Below the pieces are notes generated by a model. That model saw only the letters and a list, made by a program, of their open reading frames with translations, searched no databases and was not told the origin of the DNA. From Arthrobacter sp. MAHUQ-56 (GTDB lineage Bacteria; Actinomycetota; Actinomycetes; Actinomycetales; Micrococcaceae), in assembly GCF_019710585.1 (NCBI RefSeq), contig NZ_JAIFZQ010000008.1:1-64000 (forward strand): a stretch of 64,000 bases of DNA, written 5' to 3'. Positions 53,863-62,748 of the stretch are shown piece after piece (within the stretch, counting starts at the first letter, position 1; each line of letters starts with the position of its first letter). The translations under genes were made by a program, and so were the position numbers.

Positions 53863-55149
53863 TCAGTCCACGCCCTTGATCTTGACCACGAAGACGGCAC
53901 CGAGCAGGCCGATGACCGCGGCCGTGAGGAACAGCGTCCGGTAACCTCCCCACAGAGTGACGGCCAACAGCGCCAGCCCCGGGGCAACCACCTGGGGCAG
54001 GGAGTTGGCCACGTTGATCACGCCCATATCCTTCCCGCGGCTCACGGCGAACGGCAGGACCTGGGTCAGCAGCGCGAAGTCCACCGCGAGGTAGGCGCCG
54101 AAGCCGATACCCAGGACGGCGGCACCGGCCAGCGCCCCGGGCCAGACCGGGAAGAACGCCATGATGGCCCCGGCCATGGCGATGGTGGCGGAGGAACCGA
54201 TCACGAACGGCTTCCGCTTCCCTGCCCGATCGCTCCACGGCCCCGCGAGCACTGCGGTAATCATCACCATCACGGCATAGATTCCCGTCAGGACCAGCAC
54301 CCCTGTGGCAGGATCCCCGTACCCGATGACGTCCCGCAGGAAGAAGAGCAGGTACACGATGGTGAGCTGGTTGCCCACGTTGACCAGGAAGCGGGTGAGC
54401 CAGGCCCAGGCGAAATCGGGGTAGATGAAGGGACTGATCCAAAAGCCCTTGATGAAGACCCGGGGCCGGAACACCTCCAGCTCCGACTTCGGCAGGGCAG
54501 GGTCATTGCGGTGGAACAGGTAGGACAGCACGGACAGCAGCAGCGCAGCCGCACACAGCCAGTAACCCAACACGAAGTTTCCGGACACCACCGCGCCAAA
54601 GACGGCGCCGGTGAGGATGCCCAGCGTCTGGCCCATCGCAGCAAGTCCCCCCACGCTGCCGCGCTGGATGACGGGCACCCTGTCGGGGACGGCAGCGGTA
54701 ATGGCCGCGTAGGCGGCATTGGCGCCCAGCTGCACCAGGCACCAGAACAGCACCATCAGCGCCACAACGGTGGAGAAGGACATGGCCACGAGTGCGGCCG
54801 TGGCCAGGACGGCCCCGGCCAGAACCCAGGGGGCCCGGCGGCCGAAGCGGGATGTGGTGCGGTCCGAGAGGGCGCCGAAGAGCGGATTGGCCACCAGGGA
54901 CACGGCCGCCCCGCAGGCAGTCACCAGCGACAGGATCGCTTCTTTGCTGGGGGCATCGATGCTGATCGCCTGCTGGCCGATGAAGACATTGATGGGGCCG
55001 AAGAAGGCCGCGTTGATGCCCACGTTGACCAGGACCAGTCCGGTGACCCAGCGCGCGGTGACCTTTTGTGTGGGCTCGGCGAGCGCCGCCGTCGTGCTTG
55101 TGCCATCCGAGGTGCCGTCCGGGGCGGCGGGCGTATCTGGCAGACTCAT
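53863..55149 (-). CDS. MFS transporter
   Basis: 428 aa from the ATG at 55149 (MSLPDTPAAPDGTSDG), with GGGGGAGCC upstream; the open frame continues another 48 codons without membrane-like sequence. Twelve helices. GALSDRTTSRFGRRAPWVLAG is the MFS loop 2-3 motif in the form found in sugar and GPH-type symporters. Substrate unknown. The region before the ATG also serves rraA-like gene 55284 on the other strand. Confidence 0.85.
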   Translation of the reverse strand: MSLPDTPAAPDGTSDGTSTTAALAEPTQKVTARWVTGLVLVNVGINAAFFGPINVFIGQQAISIDAPSKEAILSLVTACGAAVSLVANPLFGALSDRTTSRFGRRAPWVLAGAVLATAALVAMSFSTVVALMVLFWCLVQLGANAAYAAITAAVPDRVPVIQRGSVGGLAAMGQTLGILTGAVFGAVVSGNFVLGYWLCAAALLLSVLSYLFHRNDPALPKSELEVFRPRVFIKGFWISPFIYPDFAWAWLTRFLVNVGNQLTIVYLLFFLRDVIGYGDPATGVLVLTGIYAVMVMITAVLAGPWSDRAGKRKPFVIGSSATIAMAGAIMAFFPVWPGALAGAAVLGIGFGAYLAVDFALLTQVLPFAVSRGKDMGVINVANSLPQVVAPGLALLAVTLWGGYRTLFLTAAVIGLLGAVFVVKIKGVD

Positions 55150-55283
55150 TGGCTTGGCTCCCCCTGGTGCGGCCGATTGGCGGTGGAACCAGACTATCGT
55201 GGGCGCTAAGGGGCCGTCCGTGGACGTGGCTCCCGCAGTCCGTCCAGCCGTACTCCAAGGTCCGCCGTACAAAGGAGAACCAC

Positions 55284-55778
55284 ATGAGCGCACCCACCCC
55301 AGCCCAAGGCGCCGGCATCAACACCGCAGACCTCTACGACGAGCGCGGCGATGAACTGGCCTCCGTGTCGCTGCAGTTCCAGTCCCTGGGTGGCCGCACG
55401 CACTTCAGCGGTCCGGTGCGGACCATCCGCTGTTTCCAGGACAATGCGCTGGTGAAATCCACGCTCGGCTCGCCCGGGAACGGCGCGGTGCTGGTGGTGG
55501 ACGGCGGCGGATCGCTGGGGACCGCGCTGATGGGGGACATGATTGCCGAAAGCGCCGTGGCGAACGGCTGGGCCGGCGTCGTTATCAATGGCGCCATCCG
55601 TGACCGGGTGGCCATCGCGCAGCTGGACCTCGGAGTCAAGGCCCTGGGCAGCAACCCGAAGAAGAGCCTGAAGGCCGGCGCGGGCGAGGTCGACGTGGAC
55701 GTGGTGATCGACGGCGTGACCTTCCGCCCCGGAGCCACTGTCTGGTGCGACCCGGACGGCATCCTCGTGGAGCCCTAA
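55284..55778 (+). CDS. rraA: RraA-family protein (4-hydroxy-4-methyl-2-oxoglutarate aldolase-like)
   Basis: 164 aa from the ATG at 55284, preceded by AAAGGAG. RraA fold: NTADLYDERGDELASVSLQF, VVDGGGSLGTALMGDMIAESA, NGWAGVVINGAIRDRVAIAQLDLGVKALGSNPKKS with the acidic Asp after GAIR. Enteric RraA inhibits RNase E, while many family members are aldolases; the intact GxIRD motif suits either. Divergent from the MFS gene. Confidence 0.88.
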   Translation: MSAPTPAQGAGINTADLYDERGDELASVSLQFQSLGGRTHFSGPVRTIRCFQDNALVKSTLGSPGNGAVLVVDGGGSLGTALMGDMIAESAVANGWAGVVINGAIRDRVAIAQLDLGVKALGSNPKKSLKAGAGEVDVDVVIDGVTFRPGATVWCDPDGILVEP

Positions 55779-55818
55779 GGGAACAACCCGCAGTCAGGGG
55801 AATAGAAAGAGCAGGTAA

Positions 55819-55841
55819 GATAGTTACTGAAAGCAACTATC
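55819..55841. promoter_or_regulatory. inverted repeat upstream of the DHA2 efflux gene
   Basis: GATAGTT (55819-55825), 9 nt, then AACTATC (55835-55841), 35 nt before the efflux pump ATG. The position in the promoter suggests an operator for a MarR- or TetR-type repressor; none is encoded beside it. Confidence 0.55.
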
Positions 55842-55876
55842 GCTGCTGATTTCCTTTTCTTCCCCTTGGAGCACCC

Positions 55877-57535
55877 ATGTCCAAAGCCACTGCCGCGCCC
55901 GGCGCAGGAGAGACGCTGACCCGGCGCCAGATCGTCACCGTGATGGTGGGCCTGATGCTGGGCATGTTCCTGGCATCGCTCGACCAGACGATCGTGTCCA
56001 CGTCCATCTACACCATTGCCAATGACCTGGACGGGCTTTCGCTCCAGGCCTGGGCCACCACGGCGTACCTCATCACGTCCACGGTCAGCACCCCGCTCTA
56101 CGGCAAGCTGAGCGATATCTTTGGCCGCCGCCCGCTGTACCTGGCAGCCATCGCCATCTTCCTGGTGGGCTCGCTCTACGCGGGGTCGGTGCATTCCATG
56201 ACCGAACTGGCCGTGGCCCGCGGCATCCAGGGCCTGGGCGCCGGCGGCCTGCTGGCCCTGGCGCTGACCATCATCGGCGACATCGTGTCCCTCAAGGACC
56301 GGGCCAAGTTCCAGGGCTACTTCATGTCCGTCTTCGGAATCTCCTCGGTCCTCGGCCCGGTGGTGGGCGGCGCCTTCGCCGGTTCCGCCAACATCCTGGG
56401 CTTTGACGGCTGGCGCTGGGTGTTCTTCATCAACCTGCCCATCGGCCTTGCCGCGTTGGTGGTGGTGTTCCTGTTCCTGCACCTGCCCGCCAAGCACCTG
56501 AAGCAGAAGATCGACTACTGGGGCGCCGCCGCCATCACCGTGGCCATCGTTCCGCTCCTCCTCGTGGCCGAGCAGGGCCGCAGCTGGGGCTGGGCGTCCA
56601 CCAACTCGTTCCTCTGCTACGGCCTGGGCGTGGTGGGCATCGCCTGGTTCCTGCTGGCCGAGAAGCGTGCCGGGGACTACGCCCTGATCCCCCTGCGGCT
56701 CTTCCACAACCTCACGTTCGGGCTGTCGTCGCTGCTGAACTTCATCATCGGCATCGGCATGTTCGGTGCCATCGCCATGCTGCCGATGTACCTGCAGCTG
56801 GTCAAGGGGCTCACCCCCACCGAAGCCGGCCTGATGATGATCACCTTCACCGTGGGCATCCTGTTCGGCTCCATCACAGCCGGCCGGACCATCTCAGCCT
56901 CCGGCACGTTCCGGATCTTCCCCATCATGGGCACCGGCATCCTGACCGCCGCCGCCATCGTGATGGGCCTGTCCCTGCGGGTGGACACCGCCCTGTGGGT
57001 TCCGGGCCTCATCGCCGTCTTCTTCGGCGTCGGCCTCGGCTTCTGCATGCAGCCGCTCACCCTGGCCATGCAAACGTCTGTTCCGCCGCGCGACATGGGC
57101 GTGGGCACGTCCTCCGCGGCCTTCTTCCGCTCCATGGGCGGCGCGGTGGGAACCGCCGTCTTCATCTCCATGCTCTTCAGCATGGCCGCCGACAGGATTG
57201 CGGACGGCATGAAGGCCGCCGCCACGGATCCGGCCTACCTGGCCGTCCTCAAGGACCCTGCAGTGGCGTCAGACCCCGCCAACGCGAAGCTGTACGACTT
57301 CTTCAAGAACGGCGCGTCCAACGACTCCCTGAATGACACCAGCTGGCTCCACACCGCCAACGGCACGCTGACCCGCCCCATCACCGAGGGATTCGCCGGT
57401 GCCATCGACACCGTGATGCTGACCGCGGCCGCGCTGACCGGCCTGGCGTTCCTCATCAGTTTCGCCCTCCCGCGGAAGAAGCTGACGGACCAGAAGGCCT
57501 CGCCGGAGGACACTGCCGCGGCCATCGCCCACTAG
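55877..57535 (+). CDS. DHA2-family MFS multidrug efflux transporter
   Basis: 552 aa, fourteen helices. LASLDQTIVSTSIYTIANDL (motif D1), GKLSDIFGRRPLYLAAI (motif A) and ISSVLGPVVGGAFAG (motif C of antiporters) mark an EmrB/QacA-type drug:H+ antiporter. Exports toxic compounds; the specific drug cannot be read. A symmetric operator-like site lies in front. Confidence 0.92.
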   Translation: MSKATAAPGAGETLTRRQIVTVMVGLMLGMFLASLDQTIVSTSIYTIANDLDGLSLQAWATTAYLITSTVSTPLYGKLSDIFGRRPLYLAAIAIFLVGSLYAGSVHSMTELAVARGIQGLGAGGLLALALTIIGDIVSLKDRAKFQGYFMSVFGISSVLGPVVGGAFAGSANILGFDGWRWVFFINLPIGLAALVVVFLFLHLPAKHLKQKIDYWGAAAITVAIVPLLLVAEQGRSWGWASTNSFLCYGLGVVGIAWFLLAEKRAGDYALIPLRLFHNLTFGLSSLLNFIIGIGMFGAIAMLPMYLQLVKGLTPTEAGLMMITFTVGILFGSITAGRTISASGTFRIFPIMGTGILTAAAIVMGLSLRVDTALWVPGLIAVFFGVGLGFCMQPLTLAMQTSVPPRDMGVGTSSAAFFRSMGGAVGTAVFISMLFSMAADRIADGMKAAATDPAYLAVLKDPAVASDPANAKLYDFFKNGASNDSLNDTSWLHTANGTLTRPITEGFAGAIDTVMLTAAALTGLAFLISFALPRKKLTDQKASPEDTAAAIAH

Positions 57536-57715
57536 AAAACCCAATCTCCTCTGCTGCGCGTCAGGGGAGGCAGCCGCTTGATGTGCAGGACGCCGAGTGG
57601 ATCGAGGCGCCGTGACGTGCCACACTGTTAGGCGCGTGTGCGCCGGCTCTCTGGCCGGTACCGCAGCCGACGACGTCCGCACCGCATCCATCAAACCCAA
57701 GACCCAGGGAGAACC

Positions 57716-59155
57716 ATGCCCACTGCACAGGAGCAGACAACCACCGGGATACCGCGGCGGGTGATCTGGCTGGCGCTCGCGGGGGCGGTGGGCGGGTTCC
57801 TCTTCGGCTTCGACTCGTCCGTGGTCAACGGCGCGGTGGATGCCATGAAGGAGGAATTCGCGCTCTCCGAGGCGGTGACCGGCTTCGCCGTGGCCATCGC
57901 GCTGCTGGGCTGCGCGGCCGGCGCATTCCTTGCCGGCAAGGTGGCCGACCGCCACGGCCGCGTGCCCGCCATGAAGTTGGGCGCGCTGCTGTTCCTGGTC
58001 AGTGCCCTCGGCACCGGTTTCGCCTTCGGCATCTGGGACCTGGTGTTCTGGCGCCTGGTGGGCGGGCTGGGCATCGGCCTGGCGTCCGTGATCGCCCCGG
58101 CCTACATCTCCGAGATTTCCCCCCGGCAGGTCCGCGGGCGGCTGGCCTCGCTGCAGCAGCTGGCGATCACCACCGGTATCTTCGCCGCGCTGCTGTCCGA
58201 CGCGCTCCTGGCCACGTCCGCGGGCGGCGCGCACCAAAGGTTCTGGCTCGGCATTGAAGCGTGGCGGTGGATGTTCCTCGCGGCAGCAGCGCCCGCCGTC
58301 GTGTACGGCTGGATAGCCTTCACCCTGCCCGAGTCCCCGCGGTTCCTGGTGTTCAAGGGCAAGGAAGACGAAGCCCGGAAGGTCTTTGACTCCATTGCAC
58401 CGGCCGAAGACACGGACCGGCACATCCGCGAAATCCAGGAAGCCATCGAGGAAGACAAGCTGGCCGGCCAGAAGGGATCCCTCCGCGGCAAGACCTTCGG
58501 CCTGCAGGCAGTGGTGTGGGTGGGCATCATCCTGTCCGTGCTGCAGCAGTTCGTGGGGATCAACGTGATCTTCTACTACTCCACCACCCTGTGGAAGGCC
58601 GTGGGGTTCCAGGAGAAGGACTCACTGGCCATCTCCGTGGCAACCTCCGTCACCAACATCCTGGTGACCCTGGTGGCCATCGCCCTGGTGGACCGCGTTG
58701 GCCGCCGGCCCATCCTGCTCGCGGGATCGGTAGGCATGGCGGTGTCCCTGGGCGCCATGGCCCTGGCGTTCTCCTCCGCCACCGGATCGGGTGACAACAT
58801 CACCCTGCCGGGTGCCTGGGGTCCCGTGGCGCTCGTGGCCGCCAACATCTTCGTAGTGAGCTTCGGCGCATCCTGGGGGCCGCTCGTGTGGGTGCTCCTG
58901 GGAGAGATCTTCCCGTCCCGGATCCGCGCCCGTGCCCTTGGCCTGGCCGCTGCCGCGCAGTGGGTGGCCAACTTTGTGATCACCCTCAGCTTCCCGGTGA
59001 TGGCCTCCGCGTCATTGCCGCTGACTTACGCCATGTACGCGCTGTTCGCAGCGGCGTCCTTCTTCTTTGTCATGTTCAAGGTGCCGGAGACGAACGGCAT
59101 GTCCCTGGAGCAGGCCGAGACGCTGTTCGTGCCCAAGGGTTCCGCCAAGGGCTAG
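57716..59155 (+). CDS. sugar-porter-family MFS transporter
   Basis: 479 aa from the ATG at 57716 (MPTAQEQTTTGIPRR). Twelve helices with sugar-porter signatures: GGFLFGFDSSVVNGAVDAM, DRHGRVPAMKLGALLFL, RLVGGLGIGLASVIAPAYISEISPRQVRGRL (in parts), PESPRFLV and DRVGRRP. Likely a proton-coupled hexose or pentose importer. Followed by a strong bidirectional terminator. Confidence 0.93.
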   Translation: MPTAQEQTTTGIPRRVIWLALAGAVGGFLFGFDSSVVNGAVDAMKEEFALSEAVTGFAVAIALLGCAAGAFLAGKVADRHGRVPAMKLGALLFLVSALGTGFAFGIWDLVFWRLVGGLGIGLASVIAPAYISEISPRQVRGRLASLQQLAITTGIFAALLSDALLATSAGGAHQRFWLGIEAWRWMFLAAAAPAVVYGWIAFTLPESPRFLVFKGKEDEARKVFDSIAPAEDTDRHIREIQEAIEEDKLAGQKGSLRGKTFGLQAVVWVGIILSVLQQFVGINVIFYYSTTLWKAVGFQEKDSLAISVATSVTNILVTLVAIALVDRVGRRPILLAGSVGMAVSLGAMALAFSSATGSGDNITLPGAWGPVALVAANIFVVSFGASWGPLVWVLLGEIFPSRIRARALGLAAAAQWVANFVITLSFPVMASASLPLTYAMYALFAAASFFFVMFKVPETNGMSLEQAETLFVPKGSAKG

Positions 59156-59180
59156 CAGCGCCCCATCACGTTCCGCAGTA

Positions 59181-59222
59181 AAACAGCAAACCCTCCATCA
59201 GGTGATGGAGGGTTTGCTGTTT
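59181..59222. terminator. bidirectional intrinsic terminator
   Basis: AAACAGCAAACCCTCCATCA (59181-59200) and its reverse complement (59203-59222) form a perfect 20-bp stem with T-rich ends on both sides. It separates the convergent sugar porter and MFS genes. Confidence 0.85.
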
Positions 59223-59240
59223 TCGCTTGGCAGGACGCTG

Positions 59241-60467
59241 TTACACCACGTGCGGTTCGTGCGCGGAGAGGTACGAGCGGCCGCCGAAGGCGATGGCAAT
59301 GGCAACGAACATGGCCCCGGCACCGGCGAAGAACGGCACCTGCGGGCCGAAGTGCTCGCCCAGCTGGGCCGCCGCAAACGGGGCCAGCGCCCCGCCCATC
59401 CAGCGGACGAAGTTGTAGCCGGAGGAGGCCACGGGGCGCGGGGAGTCGGAGACACCCATGGCCAGTTCCGTATAAATGGTGTTGTTGACGCCGAGCAGGG
59501 CGCCCGCCACGATGACCAGCACGACGACGGCAGGCACCGAGTGCCCGGCCGCCAGCCCCAGCCCGGCCAGGTCCAGCAGGAGCAGGAACAGCGTGCCGGT
59601 GAGCACCTTCACGGCACCGAAACGGTTCTGCAGGACCGGCGCGACGAAGACGGAGAAGACGGCCACGGCAACGCCCCAGCCGAAGAAGACTCCGCCGATG
59701 CCGTAGGCGTCCATGCCGAGGATGAACGGGGTGAAAGCCAGGATGGTGAAGAAGCCGTAGTTGTAGAACAGGCTGCTCGCCGCCGTCGTGCGCAGTCCCC
59801 TGTGGCCCAGCGCCAGGAGGGGGTCGCGGAGGCGCACCTTGCGTTCAGGCAGCGGGGTCCCGGGCAGCAGCGCGATGAGGGCGATGAAGGCTGCAGCCAT
59901 GAGGACGGCGGTGCCGAAAAACGGTGCGCGCCACTGCCAGCCGCCCAGGAGGGCGCCCAGGAGCGGGCCAAGGGAGATGCCCAGGCCGAGGGCCGCCTCG
60001 TAGAGGATGATGGCCGTCCCGGCGCCGCCGCTGGCGACGCCCACGATCACGGCCAGGGCGGTGGCCACGAAGAGGGCGTTGCCGAGGCCCCAGCCGGCGC
60101 GGAAGCCCACGAGCTCCGCGACGCTGCCGGACAGGCCGGAGAGCGAGGCGAAGACGACGATGATGGCCAGCCCGATCAGCAGGGTCCGCTTGCCCCCGAT
60201 CCGGGAGGAGACAAAGCCGGTGATCAGCATGGCCACCGCGGTGACCAGGAAGTAGCTGGTGAAGAGCAGGGACACCTGGCTGGGGCTGGCGTCCAGATTG
60301 GTGGCAATGGCAGGCAGGATCGGGTCCACCAGCCCGATGCCCATGAAGGCAAAGACGGCGGCGAGGGCTGTGGCCCACACCGCCTTCGGCTGCTTCAGGA
60401 TAGAGGCCTTTTCGGCCTTGAGGGTGTTCTCTGGTGCCTGCAGGGTTTCTGCCAGCTGGCCGTCCAT
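59241..60467 (-). CDS. MFS transporter, probable drug efflux
   Basis: 408 aa, twelve helices. GLVDPILPAIATNLDASPSQVSLLFTSYFLV and GFVSSRIGGKRTLLIG mark a DHA1-type protein. It starts 28 nt after the stop of a MarR regulator on the same strand, the usual arrangement for a repressor and its efflux pump. Substrate unknown. Confidence 0.9.
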   Translation of the reverse strand: MDGQLAETLQAPENTLKAEKASILKQPKAVWATALAAVFAFMGIGLVDPILPAIATNLDASPSQVSLLFTSYFLVTAVAMLITGFVSSRIGGKRTLLIGLAIIVVFASLSGLSGSVAELVGFRAGWGLGNALFVATALAVIVGVASGGAGTAIILYEAALGLGISLGPLLGALLGGWQWRAPFFGTAVLMAAAFIALIALLPGTPLPERKVRLRDPLLALGHRGLRTTAASSLFYNYGFFTILAFTPFILGMDAYGIGGVFFGWGVAVAVFSVFVAPVLQNRFGAVKVLTGTLFLLLLDLAGLGLAAGHSVPAVVVLVIVAGALLGVNNTIYTELAMGVSDSPRPVASSGYNFVRWMGGALAPFAAAQLGEHFGPQVPFFAGAGAMFVAIAIAFGGRSYLSAHEPHVV

Positions 60468-60495
60468 GGAGGGTGCTCCTAGTTGTCGGGGGGAG

Positions 60496-60933
60496 TCAGT
60501 TCTGGGCTGCGTTGATGATTTTGCTGATGACGGGCAGCGCTGCCGCCAGCGCGGTCCGGTCCGTGTCCGTGAGGGTGCTGAGGATCCCGGCCATCACCTC
60601 GTTGCGCCGCTGGTTTGCGGACTCGACGGCGGCGCGCCCTTCAGCGGTCAGGACCACCCGCACGGCACGCGAGTCCGCGGGATCCGGCTCGCGGCGGGCC
60701 AGCCCGGCCCGCTCGAGCTTGATGATCTGTTCCGTGGCGCTGGGCACGCGGACGCCGAGGTTCCGGGCGATTTCGCCCACGCGCTGGCCGTCGCCGAGCA
60801 GCATCTTGAGGGTGCTGAGCTGCGCGGCGCTGAGCTCGCCGTCGGCATCGAGGCGCCGGACGAGGTAGACGCTGTGGCGGAGGGCTTCGCGGAACCCGCT
60901 GGCGAGCTCCTGCAGTTCTGCATCTTTCATCAT
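60496..60933 (-). CDS. MarR-family repressor of the MFS pump (predicted)
   Basis: 145 aa from the ATG at 60933; the next ATG, at 60930, is equally possible. HTH at about residues 52-75 (VGEIARNLGVRVPSATEQIIKLERAGL) and the wing RREPDPADSRAVRVVLTAEG. No ribosome binding site precedes the start; a perfect 13-bp inverted repeat is directly upstream. The gene would repress itself and the MFS gene. A further ATG at 60948 lies inside the repeat spacer and is unlikely. Confidence 0.88.
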   Translation of the reverse strand: MMKDAELQELASGFREALRHSVYLVRRLDADGELSAAQLSTLKMLLGDGQRVGEIARNLGVRVPSATEQIIKLERAGLARREPDPADSRAVRVVLTAEGRAAVESANQRRNEVMAGILSTLTDTDRTALAAALPVISKIINAAQN

Positions 60934-60961
60934 TAGGTACCCTAACATTTAGGGTACCTAA
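60933..60961. promoter_or_regulatory. MarR operator: 13-bp perfect inverted repeat
   Basis: TTAGGTACCCTAA (60933-60945), a 3-nt spacer and TTAGGGTACCTAA (60949-60961). Arms are perfect reverse complements. On the minus strand TAGGGT (60959-60954 region) forms a plausible -10 just before the start codon, so the operator covers the promoter of a probably leaderless mRNA. Confidence 0.85.
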
Positions 60962-60971
60962 CGGTCAACGG

Positions 60972-61493
60972 TCAAAGCGCCAGCTTCATCCCGACGTGGC
61001 TCGCTTCGAAACCCATGCGCCCGTAGAACCGCTGCGCCGCGGTACGGCTGGCGTGGGTGGTCAACTGCAGCAGGCTGCAGCCGCGGCGCCGGGACTCGTC
61101 GATGGCCCACTGCACCATCAGTTTTCCGATGCCCTGCCCGCGCAGTGCCCCGGCCACCCGCACGCCCTCGAGCTGCGAACGCCAGGCGCCCTGGCGCGAG
61201 ATGCCGGGAAGGAAACTCAGCTGGAACGTGGCCACCACCGCACCCGCTTCTTCCCCCTGCGGCACCAGCTCCCCCACGAGGAGCAGGTGGGCCGGATCGG
61301 CGTCGATGGCGTCAAAGGCGTGCTCATAGGGGGCCATGTCCGCGCCGTACTCCCGCGCGGCGCCCATCGCATCATCGGCGAGCAGCCGGACGATGGCGGG
61401 CAGGTCCGCCCGGGTGGCGTGCCGGAGGAGGAAGGTCCCGCCGTCGGCGCCGGCAGCGAGCAAGGAACGCGTGGTGTCTGGTTCGGGGCTCAC
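60972..61493 (-). CDS. GNAT-family N-acetyltransferase
   Basis: 173 aa from the GTG at 61493. Acetyl-CoA binding GVRVAGALRGQGIGKLMVQWAI and C-terminal ASRTAAQRFYGRMGFEASHVGMKL are intact. Substrate unknown. The gene runs towards the MarR gene in the same direction with an operator between, so it may be part of a larger unit. Confidence 0.9.
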   Translation of the reverse strand: MSPEPDTTRSLLAAGADGGTFLLRHATRADLPAIVRLLADDAMGAAREYGADMAPYEHAFDAIDADPAHLLLVGELVPQGEEAGAVVATFQLSFLPGISRQGAWRSQLEGVRVAGALRGQGIGKLMVQWAIDESRRRGCSLLQLTTHASRTAAQRFYGRMGFEASHVGMKLAL

Positions 61494-61514
61494 GTGCCCA
61501 GCCTGCCACACAAA

Positions 61515-61555
61515 AGGACGACGCCGGCACTTGCGGAAAGTGCCGGCGTCGTCCT
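61515..61555 (-). terminator. intrinsic terminator after mtlD
   Basis: AGGACGACGCCGGCACTT (61515-61532) and AAGTGCCGGCGTCGTCCT (61538-61555) form a perfect 18-bp stem with a 5-nt loop. It lies 30 nt after the mtlD stop. Confidence 0.85.
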
Positions 61556-61584
61556 ATGCGGTACGTCGTCTTCGCGGTGGCGGG

Positions 61585-62748
61585 TCAGGCGGAGGTGCTC
61601 GCCAGTTCTGCCTGCCGCTCCTCCACGAGGGTGGACACGGCGCTGAACAGCGGGTGCTCCGGCTCCAGCCCCGTGATCTTCGCCGTGGCGTCGGCCGGAC
61701 TGTTGGAGCCCAGGATGCCGGCGAGTTCCGTGGCCTCGGCGTCGGCAGGGTCGTTAAAGCGCAGGGCTGCGGCAATGGCACCCAGCAGTGCCTCCGGAAC
61801 CACTCCGCGTTCAGCCAGTTCCGCGGCCGGTCCGATGAACCGCTCGTGCCGGCTCAGTTTGCGCAGCGGCGCCCTGCCCACCCGGTTGACCGTATCCGGC
61901 AGGTGCGGGTTGGAGAACCGGACCAGGATCTTCTGGACATACGCCTCCTGCTCATCGTTGCTGAAGCCGTGCTTTGCCACGAGGAGCTGCTTGGTCTCCT
62001 CCAGCACCGCCCGCACATCCTCGGCGACATCCTGGTCCGCCATGGCATCGGAGATCTTTTCCAACCCTGCCTCGAAACCGAAGTAGGCGGCCGAGGCGTG
62101 GCCCGTGTTCACCGTGAAGAGCTTCCGCTCGATGTAGGGCGAGAGGTCGTCCACGAACGTGGCTCCCGGGATCACCGGCGCGGCATCACCGAAGGGCGTG
62201 CGGTCGATGACCCACTCGTAGAACGTTTCCACCGTGACGTCCAGGCCCTGGCCGGGTTCCTGGTTGGGCACGATCCGGTCCACCGCAGTGTTCGCGAACA
62301 CCACCTTGCCGTCCAGGGCGCCGGCGGCGGCGCCCGGCTGGGCCGCCACCTCCTTGGCCAGGATGTCCGTGGCGTTGATGGCGTTCTCGCAGGCCATCAC
62401 CTGCAACGGCGCCAGCCCGGGCTCCCGCGCCACGATACCCCGGGCGATGACGGGCGCAACGAACTTGAGGACGTGGGGACCCACCGCGGTGGTGACGATG
62501 TCCGCCGTCGCGATCTCCGAGACCAGCTCCGCTTCCTGGGCAGTGGAATTCAGGGCGCGGAAGTTATCCACTGTCCGCACGGCGGGGTTCTCCCCCACCT
62601 CGTGCACGGCGTAGCTGTCGGCTGCCGCCAGCTGGGCGATGAGTCCCTCCGCGACGTCGGCAAACACTACCTCGTACCCGGCATCATGCAGGAGCAGGCC
62701 CACGAAGCCGCGGCCGATGTTGCCGGCACCGAAATGTACTGCCTTCAC
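61585..62748 (-). CDS. mtlD: mannitol-1-phosphate 5-dehydrogenase
   Basis: 387 aa from the GTG at 62748, which shares its first base with the mtlA stop (TAGTG). NAD-binding VHFGAGNIGRGFVGLLL at the N-terminus and polyol-dehydrogenase motifs including KLFTVNTGHASAAYFG (catalytic Lys-Asn-His region). Oxidises mannitol 1-phosphate to fructose 6-phosphate. Works directly downstream of the mannitol PTS transporter. Confidence 0.95.
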   Translation of the reverse strand: MKAVHFGAGNIGRGFVGLLLHDAGYEVVFADVAEGLIAQLAAADSYAVHEVGENPAVRTVDNFRALNSTAQEAELVSEIATADIVTTAVGPHVLKFVAPVIARGIVAREPGLAPLQVMACENAINATDILAKEVAAQPGAAAGALDGKVVFANTAVDRIVPNQEPGQGLDVTVETFYEWVIDRTPFGDAAPVIPGATFVDDLSPYIERKLFTVNTGHASAAYFGFEAGLEKISDAMADQDVAEDVRAVLEETKQLLVAKHGFSNDEQEAYVQKILVRFSNPHLPDTVNRVGRAPLRKLSRHERFIGPAAELAERGVVPEALLGAIAAALRFNDPADAEATELAGILGSNSPADATAKITGLEPEHPLFSAVSTLVEERQAELASTSA

